Assembly (NCBI GenBank): GCA_964449375.1
Contig: CAYVAS010000075.1
Span: forward strand, 1-12,235
DNA from: JAFDWI01 sp964449375
GTDB taxonomy: Bacteria; Actinomycetota; Acidimicrobiia; Acidimicrobiales; Iamiaceae
Direction: 5' to 3'
DNA: 12,235 nucleotides
Shown here: positions 6,833 through 12,235 of the stretch, in pieces
Numbering within the stretch: position 1 is the stretch's first letter
Layout of the letters: each line of letters opens with the position of its first letter
Notes under the pieces: model-generated
Databases searched by the model: none
Seen by the model: only the letters and a program-made list of their open reading frames with translations
What the model was told of the DNA's origin: nothing
Made by a program: the position numbers and the translations under genes

Positions 6833-8354
6833 ACCGGAACACCGCGCGGCGGGCGGCCTCGCAGACCGCGACCACCAGTGGTCCCAGCAGGATGGGGTCG
6901 AGCGCCTGACGGAACCGGGCGTTCTCGTAGAAGTCGAGGGTCACCGACGGGACGGCGACGCACACCACGGTGAAGCCGATCCAGGCGACGACCGCATCGC
7001 CGGGGCGGTCCCCGCGCCTGGCCCAGCGCCACGACGCTGCGGCACCCCGCCAGACGGCGAAGATCACCGCTGCCGCCATCGTGAGGAGCACCGGGAGCTC
7101 GCCCAGGCCGCGTCGCATGAAGTCGGTGGCCACCTGGGGGTCGTCACCTCCCACGTGATGGTCGACCCCAACGGGCAGGAGCAGCGGTTCATAGACGGTG
7201 TCGAGCAGCCGGTGGGCGTCGTTGTCGATCGTGTCGAAGGCCACGGGGCGGCTCACGAACAGCATTGCAGCGCGGCCGACCGAGGCCAGGTAGTTGCCCG
7301 GTTCGGCACGGATCGCCGCCAGTGAGTCCTCCAGGAGCTGATCGCTGATCTCCCGGTAGCACAGATGGTCGAGGTTTGCTTCGCCGGTGGTCTTGCGGGG
7401 GTTCGAAAGCGCCGGGGAGGTCCGGTCGGGTTCGCATTCGGCCAGAGCGGGTTCGGCCTCCCGGTAGCGCTCGAGCACCTCGTAGGGCTTGACCGCGGCC
7501 ACCGGCGACACGGTGCCGTCGGCCCGCAGGTCGTCGAGGGTGTCCTGGGGCAGGGTGGTGAGCGCGATCCGCTGCAGGTTCATGCCCACGAAGCTGGAGT
7601 AACCGGTGTTGCCGAAGCGCACCGCCAGAAAGGTGAGGTGCGCGGCGACGAGTACCACGGCGGCGCCACCGGCCAACAGGTGCCGCCGGACGAGCCGTCC
7701 GGCGCGGTGGGCCAGTGCGGCTCCGAAGACCAGGCCGCCCACCAGCCACACCGGGTGCAACAGGGTGCGGGTCGCCACCCCCACGACCAGGACCGCGGCG
7801 AACGCCGCGAAGCGGCCCGCGGTGGGCCGTGCCACCAGCCGGGCGAGCGCGAACACCGAGGCGGTGACGATGAGGGTCACCACGGTCTCGTAGCGCAGGA
7901 ACGACTCGCTGGCGATCAGGATCGGGTTGGTCGCGACCAGGATCGTGGCGACGGTGGCCTGCCAGCGCCGGGCTCCCAGATCCGCCAGGACCCACCACAG
8001 CATGGCCATGGTGGCGGCCGAGGCGGCGACGAAGAGCACCTGGAAGGTCGCGGCGTCGCCGAAGGGCGACCAGGCGCGCACCGCGCCCACCCCGAAGTTC
8101 CACAGCGGCGGCTGGGTGTGGAGCTGGGTGAACGCCACGAAGGGGTCGGCTTCGAGCACGGCTTCGTCGAGGAGTTGGAGCTGGCCGACGAGGCGGTCCT
8201 GGAACCGCACCCCGGTCGCCCACAGCACGGTCCGCACCCCGATGAACACCGCACCCACCAGGGCCAAGTGCCACCGCACCGACCGGTGCGACCGGCTCGA
8301 CGGCGTGGCGGCGTCACCGGCGGAGCCGTCGTCGGTCAGCCGGGCGCGGGCCAT
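6792..8354 (-). CDS. GT-C/GT39-like integral membrane protein, putative glycosyltransferase
   Basis: Membrane protein of 520 aa. A polar N-terminus of about 27 residues leads into some ten hydrophobic segments (near 30-47, 100-121, 133-148, 156-174, 183-200, 203-216, 227-246, then 418-436, 454-472, 484-502). The first outer loop has QLLDEAVLEADPF (60-72) and FTQLHTQPPLWN (75-86), an acidic residue plus LH-x-QPP pattern seen in uncharacterised bacterial membrane proteins related to GT39/dolichyl-phosphate-mannose-type transferases. A large hydrophilic loop (about 247-417) contains Cys307 and Cys332, possibly a disulfide. The last loop carries DFYENARFRQALDPILL (474-490), resembling the ENRFR-type motif of the same group. 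It is thus likely a lipid-linked-sugar transferase, but no residue proves catalysis. ATG 8354 is preferred; longer in-frame starts would run into the neighbouring gene's promoter and coding region. It is divergent from the gene at 8437 and overlaps the GH15 gene tail to tail. It is not a close paralogue of the genes at 3265 and 8437. Confidence 0.87.
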   Translation of the reverse strand: MARARLTDDGSAGDAATPSSRSHRSVRWHLALVGAVFIGVRTVLWATGVRFQDRLVGQLQLLDEAVLEADPFVAFTQLHTQPPLWNFGVGAVRAWSPFGDAATFQVLFVAASAATMAMLWWVLADLGARRWQATVATILVATNPILIASESFLRYETVVTLIVTASVFALARLVARPTAGRFAAFAAVLVVGVATRTLLHPVWLVGGLVFGAALAHRAGRLVRRHLLAGGAAVVLVAAHLTFLAVRFGNTGYSSFVGMNLQRIALTTLPQDTLDDLRADGTVSPVAAVKPYEVLERYREAEPALAECEPDRTSPALSNPRKTTGEANLDHLCYREISDQLLEDSLAAIRAEPGNYLASVGRAAMLFVSRPVAFDTIDNDAHRLLDTVYEPLLLPVGVDHHVGGDDPQVATDFMRRGLGELPVLLTMAAAVIFAVWRGAAASWRWARRGDRPGDAVVAWIGFTVVCVAVPSVTLDFYENARFRQALDPILLGPLVVAVCEAARRAVFRFSPGGPADGPQTR

Positions 8355-8360
8355 CGGCCA

Positions 8361-8366
8361 AGTATG
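8361..8366 (-). promoter_or_regulatory. Candidate extended -10 box for leaderless transcript of the GT-C-like gene
   Basis: The minus strand reads TGC then CATACT, ending 6 bases before the ATG at 8354. TGN immediately before a near-TANNNT hexamer is an extended -10 arrangement, and the spacing would start the RNA at or very near the start codon. The first base of the hexamer is C instead of T. No Shine-Dalgarno sequence is present. Confidence 0.35.
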
Positions 8367-8422
8367 GCAGCCGCCCTGTGGCACCCCGATGGTGGCTTCC
8401 TTCGGGCAGATCGGGTTGTCGG

Positions 8423-8436
8423 TAGCATCGCCGTCC
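8423..8436 (+). promoter_or_regulatory. Leaderless -10 promoter element TAGCAT before the second paralogue
   Basis: TAGCAT (8423-8428) fits TANNNT and ends 8 bases before the ATG at 8437, so the transcript probably starts at or one base from the start codon. The 11-base string TAGCATCGCCG is identical to that before the paralogue at 3265. No ribosome-binding sequence is visible between the box and the ATG, and no convincing -35 hexamer upstream. Confidence 0.5.
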
Positions 8437-10050
8437 ATGTCAGCGACCGGTGCCGAGGGCACGTCGGACTGGGTGGATCGAACCGGAGCTCCGGCGCTGG
8501 TCATCGGTGCGATGGCGTCGCTGGTCCTCGCCTGGATCTACATCCGCCGCGGCCAGTTCTTCGACAGCCTCGACATCGAGGTGATGGCGATCTTCCATTC
8601 GGGCAATTGGCTGACGCCCTACCACGGGCACCTGTCGATCCTGCCCGTCGCGCTCGACAAGATCCTGTACACCACCGTGGGCAACAGCGTGACCTGGCCC
8701 TACGCGGTGCTGGCACTGATCGTCTACCTGGCCGTTCCCGCCTGCCTGTACTGGGACTACCGCGACCGGGTGGCGCCGATCCTGGCGGCGTTCGCGGCAG
8801 TAGCGGTGATCTGGTCGTGGCCCACCCAGGACAACCTCCGCTTCAACTTCATGATGAACTTCTACATCCCGGTGATCGCCTACCTGGTGGCGCGCCGCCT
8901 CATCGACCGCGGCACCCGTCGTGGCGATGCGTGGTCTGCGGTCGCGATCACCCTGGGGTTGTGCAGTTCCACCGTCGGGGTTGTGGTGCTCGTCGGGATC
9001 GTCGCCGAGCTCATCGCACGCCGCACCCCCCGGCGCATCCTGTGGTATCTGCCCTCGACGGTCCTGTGGCTCGTCTGGTACCTGACCATGGGCGATTCGA
9101 GCTCGATCGAGGTGGGGGCGTTCTTCCGGTATCTCTGGCAGACGACCGTGGCCATCTTCTCCGGTTTCACGCTGGGCTGGCGGCCCGGCGCCGCGGTCGC
9201 GGCCGGCGCGCTGGTCGCGCTCGTGGTCGTCGCGCACCGGCGATGGCGCACGATCGGTCCCCGTGCGGTGGGGGTGATGGCAGCCCTGGCGGCGTTCATC
9301 GGATCCACGGCCTTCGCGCGCGCGGGCGAGGCGAACGTCACGACTCCGGATTCTCCGCGTTACGTGTGGCTCGGCGGGTTGCTCATCATCCTCATCGTGC
9401 TCGAGTGCTTCACCGGCCGGCGGGTGTCGTGGCGGACGGTGGGCGTCGCGGCGCTTCTGACCGCGATGGGCGCGGTGGCGATGTTCTCGGACCTGCGGAT
9501 CAACCGCACCTGGTTCTACTACTCGACCGATTTCATCGTGCCGCGGCTGCTGGTATTCGAGACGTTGCCCCTCACCGACGCGAACGCGGACGACCGACTG
9601 TTGTACGGGTCGATGTCGACCAGAGCCGACTACAAGGGCATGGTGGACCACCTGGGATCGCCCCTGGAACAGACCGGATTCGCCGACCGGGGGACCTGGT
9701 CGAAGCTGGCCGAAGCCGACCACTCCCTGGTCGCGGGTCTGGCCATCGTGCCGAATCGGACAGGGTCGCCTCCTGAGTGCGCGACCGGCTGGGCCGAACC
9801 CCGGGATCGGACCGACCGCGGCGACGCGATCGTCGACCCGGCGACTTCGGTGCTGGTCGACCCCGGCCCTGACCGGGTCGCCCGGCTACGGGTGCGCCGC
9901 CTGGCGCCGGACTTCGGCCGTGGCGCGCCCGCGTGGTGGACCGTGAGGGGCCGGCCGCTCGTGGTCGACTTTCCCGTCGACGACGATCCTCGGCCGTGGA
10001 TTCTGCGGCTGGACGGGCCAGACGCCACCCTGTCGGTCTGTCCGGACTGA
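8437..10050 (+). CDS. Polytopic GT-C-like membrane protein with exported C-terminal domain (paralogue of gene at 3265)
   Basis: 537 aa, no characterised homologue recognised. It aligns by eye along its whole length with the 547-aa protein encoded at 3265. About eleven hydrophobic segments lie between residues 18 and 349, then a hydrophilic C-terminal domain of about 185 residues that would be outside. The first outer loop has FFDSLDIEVM (41-50) and GNWLTPYHGHLSILPVAL (56-73). Shared blocks further on are FMMNFYIPVI (138-147), CSSTVG (176-181), FSGFTLGWRPGA (241-252), AHRRW (266-270), ARAG (294-297) and DSPRYVWLG (305-313). Cys448 and Cys535 match the two C-terminal cysteines of the paralogue. 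The start is fixed by the TAGCAT box; upstream in-frame codons belong to the antisense of the divergent gene. By topology and the acidic/His first loop a lipid-linked-sugar-dependent transferase is plausible, but unproven. It ends 39 bases before the convergent VWA gene. Confidence 0.86.
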   Translation: MSATGAEGTSDWVDRTGAPALVIGAMASLVLAWIYIRRGQFFDSLDIEVMAIFHSGNWLTPYHGHLSILPVALDKILYTTVGNSVTWPYAVLALIVYLAVPACLYWDYRDRVAPILAAFAAVAVIWSWPTQDNLRFNFMMNFYIPVIAYLVARRLIDRGTRRGDAWSAVAITLGLCSSTVGVVVLVGIVAELIARRTPRRILWYLPSTVLWLVWYLTMGDSSSIEVGAFFRYLWQTTVAIFSGFTLGWRPGAAVAAGALVALVVVAHRRWRTIGPRAVGVMAALAAFIGSTAFARAGEANVTTPDSPRYVWLGGLLIILIVLECFTGRRVSWRTVGVAALLTAMGAVAMFSDLRINRTWFYYSTDFIVPRLLVFETLPLTDANADDRLLYGSMSTRADYKGMVDHLGSPLEQTGFADRGTWSKLAEADHSLVAGLAIVPNRTGSPPECATGWAEPRDRTDRGDAIVDPATSVLVDPGPDRVARLRVRRLAPDFGRGAPAWWTVRGRPLVVDFPVDDDPRPWILRLDGPDATLSVCPD

Positions 10051-10073
10051 CGCCGCGGTACGCCGACGCGGCG
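10051..10073. terminator. GC-only hairpin between convergent genes, possible bidirectional terminator
   Basis: CGCCGCG (10051-10057) and CGCGGCG (10067-10073) form a perfect 7-bp all-GC stem with a 9-base loop. It begins directly after the TGA of the membrane-protein gene and lies in the 39-base gap before the 3' end of the convergent VWA gene. There is no T-tract on either strand, so it is not a canonical intrinsic terminator, although actinobacteria often lack U-tails. Confidence 0.35.
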
Positions 10074-10089
10074 CCGGCGGAGATGTCGA

Positions 10090-11661
10090 TCAGTCCAGGT
10101 TCTCGACGAACCGTTCGAGCTGCCGCAGGTTGCGACATTCGAACACCCCGTCGCAGTAGATCCCGTACTGGGACACGATCGAGTCGCCGGTGTCCCAGTA
10201 GTTGCGGGGTTCAGGGTTGAGCCAGTACACGTGGCGGGCCCGGTGACGCATCTCCTTGACCACCCAGGCCTGGGAGGCGTGGTAGTTGTTGCGGGCGTCG
10301 CCCAGCAGCAACACGGTGGTCTTCGGGGAGATCTCGGCGCCCCAGCGTTCGTGGAAGGTCTCGAAGGCGTGGCCGTAGTCGGAATGGCCGTCCACCCACA
10401 CCACGTCGGCTTCGGTGTTGACCCGGTGGACCGCCTCGGTGACGTCCTCGACACCGTCGAAGAACGAGGTGACCTCGTCGATGCCGTCGATGAACACGAA
10501 CGAGCGCACCTTGGAGAACTGCGAGGCGATGGCGTGGACGAGCATGAGGGTGAAGCGCGCGAACGACGCCACGGACCCGGAGATGTCGGCGATCACGAAG
10601 ATCTCGGGCTTGGTGGGCCGCGGGTAGCGGAACCTGGGTTCCACGGGCACGCCGCCGTAGCTGAGCGAGTGACGCACCGTGGCCCGGAAGTCCAGCGGCC
10701 CCTTGCGGCCGTGGCGGCGTTTGCGGGCCAGGCGCACCGCGAGGCGCCGGGCCAGCGGGGCCAGGGCCTTCTTGATGCCGTCCATCTCCTCCCGGGAGGC
10801 GTGCATGAAGTCCACGTCCTCGGGCAGGGGCTTGCGCAGGGTCTTGGCCATGGCGTCGACGCCGCGGTCGGCCACGAGCCGGCGGCGGATCTCGGCCTCG
10901 ATCTCCTTCTTGAGCGCCTCGATGCGGGTTTCGTACTCGTCGCGTGTGAGGCGTTCCTCCAGCGGCGTCAGCGGGGTGTCCTCGTTGCGTTGGGACTCCA
11001 TGAGCCGGTTCATGACCTCGTCGAGGTCGAGGTTCCGCAGCGTGCGGTACAGGTAGTAGGTGCCGCCCACGGGCCGGCCCGGTTCCATGCCGGCGAAGCG
11101 CCGCACCGCCTGGCGGGCGATGGCCCGCATCATGGTGTCGTCGCCGCGCTGGAGCGCCTGGTAGAGCATCTCGGCGAGCTGTTCGGCGCTCAGGGGTTCA
11201 CCGGCGCCGCCCTGGCCCTGGCCTTCACCCTGGCCGTCGCCCAGGTTGCCTTCCATCTGGTCCAGCAGGTCGTCCAGGGCGTGGGCGTCCTCGTCGTCGA
11301 TCTGCCAGGCGCTGCCGCGCATCGAGAAGTACACCTCGAACACGGTCTCGAAGGTGCGCCAGTGGGCGTGGTTCTTGACCAGCGTGGCGGCCAGCGCGTA
11401 CTTGAAGGTCTCGCGGTCGTCCACCGGGATCTGTTCCACGGCGCGCATGGCGTCGATGGATTCGGTGAGGCTCACCGGCAGCCCGGCGTCGCGCAGCTCG
11501 GCGATGAAGCCGGTGAGCAGCTCGAAGATCGGCGTGCCGTCCGCCAGTTCGGTGTCCGCGGTGGCCACGGCGGTGGTCCCGGCGCCGGCGGCGGGGTCGC
11601 TCGTGTCGGTCACGTGGGGCTGGTCACCGTCGGGCGGGGTGCCGGTGGAGTCGGCGGCCAC
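10090..11661 (-). CDS. VWA-domain protein of CoxE type
   Basis: 523-aa cytoplasmic protein that probably works with the adjacent MoxR/CoxD-type ATPase as a chaperone or metallocentre-maturation pair. The conserved helical start is IFELLTGFIAELRDAGLPVS (45-64), followed by FKYALAATLVKNHAHWRTFE (86-105) and VYFSMRG (110-116). A Gly/Gln-rich linker (141-152, GDGQGEGQGQGG) precedes a charged helical stretch with coiled-coil-like spacing (about 234-262). The C-terminal von Willebrand factor A domain begins near 353 with an intact MIDAS: ADISGS (Asp359, Ser361, Ser363), HSDYGHA (426-432) and LLLGDARNN (451-459). It starts with GTG at 11661; GAGGCG, overlapping the upstream gene's stop, sits 8 bases before it, a good ribosome-binding site. 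Translation is therefore probably coupled to the ATPase gene 12 bases upstream. The first 42 residues are low-complexity and may be disordered. Its client is unknown; no Mo-hydroxylase subunits are in the window. Confidence 0.92.
   Translation of the reverse strand: MAADSTGTPPDGDQPHVTDTSDPAAGAGTTAVATADTELADGTPIFELLTGFIAELRDAGLPVSLTESIDAMRAVEQIPVDDRETFKYALAATLVKNHAHWRTFETVFEVYFSMRGSAWQIDDEDAHALDDLLDQMEGNLGDGQGEGQGQGGAGEPLSAEQLAEMLYQALQRGDDTMMRAIARQAVRRFAGMEPGRPVGGTYYLYRTLRNLDLDEVMNRLMESQRNEDTPLTPLEERLTRDEYETRIEALKKEIEAEIRRRLVADRGVDAMAKTLRKPLPEDVDFMHASREEMDGIKKALAPLARRLAVRLARKRRHGRKGPLDFRATVRHSLSYGGVPVEPRFRYPRPTKPEIFVIADISGSVASFARFTLMLVHAIASQFSKVRSFVFIDGIDEVTSFFDGVEDVTEAVHRVNTEADVVWVDGHSDYGHAFETFHERWGAEISPKTTVLLLGDARNNYHASQAWVVKEMRHRARHVYWLNPEPRNYWDTGDSIVSQYGIYCDGVFECRNLRQLERFVENLD
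11210..11235. repeat. Short imperfect CCCTGGCC direct repeats encoding the Gly/Gln linker
   Basis: CCCTGGCC occurs at 11210-11217, 11216-11223 and 11228-11235. Read on the minus strand these copies encode the alternating Gly-Gln/Glu linker (residues about 141-152) of the VWA protein. The repeats may expand or contract by slippage, so linker length may vary between strains. Confidence 0.5.
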
Positions 11662-11673
11662 GATCGGTGCGCC

Positions 11674-12235
11674 TCACAGCCGTCCCACGCCGGGCGACCC
11701 GACCGAGGGCGGGTTGGCGGCGAGTTCCTTGACGGCCTTGGCGATGTCGGACTGGTACTTGAGCAGGATGTTGGCCGTCGCCGTGGCGGTCTCGGCATCG
11801 ACCTGGTCGACCCCGAGCAGCACCAGAGTGCGGGCCCAGTCGAGGGTCTCGGACACCGACGGGGCCTTCTTGAGCTCCAGGGACCGGATCGAGCGCACGA
11901 TGCGGGCGATCTCGTCGGCGAGCGACTCGGTCAGGTCGGGGACCTTGGTGAGGATGATCTCCTTTTCGCGGTCCATCTCGGGGTAGTCGATGTGCAGGAA
12001 CAGGCAGCGGCGCTTGAGCGCCTCGGAGAGCTCCCGGGTGTTGTTGGAGGTCAGGATGACGAATGGCCGGCTGGCCGCCGTCACGGTGCCGAGCTCGGGT
12101 ATCGACACCTGGAAATCCGAAAGCACTTCGAGGAGCAGGGCCTCGGTCTCGATCTCGACCCGGTCGATCTCGTCGATCAGCAGCACGACCGGCGTCTCCG
12201 ACCGGATCGCCTCGAGCAGCGGTCGAGTCAGCAGG
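11674..12235 (-). CDS. MoxR-family AAA+ ATPase, CoxD type, 5'-truncated by window edge
   Basis: C-terminal 186 residues or so of an AAA+ ATPase; the frame is open to base 12235, so the Walker A region and N-terminus lie outside the window. The visible part starts LLTRPLLEAIRSETP and continues with the Walker B motif VLLIDEIDR (the GTG at 12186 is an internal valine codon, not the start). ILTSNN is sensor 1 and ALKRRCLFLHIDYP carries the arginine-finger pair. The lid domain has KKAPSVSETLDWARTLVLLG, the sequence style of the CoxD branch that pairs with CoxE-type VWA proteins. In that family the ATPase remodels or matures a partner enzyme using ATP; CoxD is known from aerobic CO dehydrogenase clusters, but similar pairs occur elsewhere. 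The stop lies 12 bases before the VWA gene's GTG, indicating a two-gene operon. Confidence 0.93.
   Translation of the reverse strand, partial: LLTRPLLEAIRSETPVVLLIDEIDRVEIETEALLLEVLSDFQVSIPELGTVTAASRPFVILTSNNTRELSEALKRRCLFLHIDYPEMDREKEIILTKVPDLTESLADEIARIVRSIRSLELKKAPSVSETLDWARTLVLLGVDQVDAETATATANILLKYQSDIAKAVKELAANPPSVGSPGVGRL

Noticed and set aside
7927..8436. N-terminal extension of the second paralogue by about 170 codons
   Set aside because: The extension is antisense to the divergent gene and has no counterpart in the paralogue at 3265.
8355..8504. Upstream start at 8504 for the GT-C-like minus-strand gene
   Set aside because: The extension covers the whole promoter and start of the divergent gene at 8437 and adds no conserved sequence. 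ATG 8354 has a -10-like box at leaderless distance.
7365..9776. Long plus-strand open frame of about 800 codons spanning two genes
   Set aside because: It is antisense to the GT-C-like gene and then out of frame through the paralogue at 8437. The translation is rich in Gly, Arg, His and Pro with no membrane segments or domains, as expected of a high-GC shadow frame.
1..12235. Search for tRNA/rRNA genes, CRISPR arrays, insertion sequences, attachment sites or phage genes
   Set aside because: No cloverleaf-like stem set, spaced direct repeats, transposase or integrase motif, or terminal inverted repeats were seen by eye.

Overview
The window is high-GC, densely packed DNA of actinobacterial character. 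The evidence is strong G/C at third codon positions, a plant/Mycobacterium-type class II DAHP synthase, GTG as well as ATG starts, and start codons placed 6-8 bases behind TANNNT-like -10 boxes with no Shine-Dalgarno sequence (leaderless transcripts). An acidimicrobial or other deep-branching actinobacterium is my guess, but no single marker proves it. Nine protein genes fill almost all of the sequence. No RNA gene, insertion sequence, CRISPR array or phage gene was seen. No gap without a gene exceeds about 85 bases.

Layout. (1) 1-1097 (+): 3' part of a class II DAHP synthase (first step of the shikimate pathway), followed 4 bases later by (2) 1102-2343 (+), an integral-membrane acyltransferase of the AT3 family. 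(3) 2328-3188 (-): a short-chain dehydrogenase/reductase, convergent with and overlapping the acyltransferase. (4) 3265-4908 (+): a polytopic membrane protein with GT-C-like features, divergent from the SDR across a 76-base promoter region, followed by (5) 4970-6832 (+), a GH15 trehalase/glucoamylase-type hydrolase. (6) 6792-8354 (-): a second kind of GT-C-like membrane protein, overlapping the GH15 gene tail to tail. (7) 8437-10050 (+): a paralogue of gene 4, divergent from gene 6 across 82 bases. (8) 10090-11661 (-) and (9) 11674-12235 (-, cut by the window edge): a VWA-domain protein of CoxE type and a MoxR/CoxD-type AAA+ ATPase, forming a two-gene operon read 9 then 8.

How they may work together. 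Genes 8 and 9 are a classic MoxR-VWA chaperone pair. Genes 2, 4, 6 and 7 are all envelope membrane proteins of kinds used to build or decorate surface glycans, and gene 5 cleaves alpha-glucosides. The middle of the window may therefore be a small surface-glycan or glycolipid locus, but this rests only on family resemblance and proximity. The least explained items are the paralogues 4 and 7. They share a first-loop acidic/PY-x-GHLS signature, a DSPRYV motif, a C-terminal exported domain with a matching cysteine pair, and nearly identical leaderless promoter/start regions (TAGCATCGCCG just before ATG).
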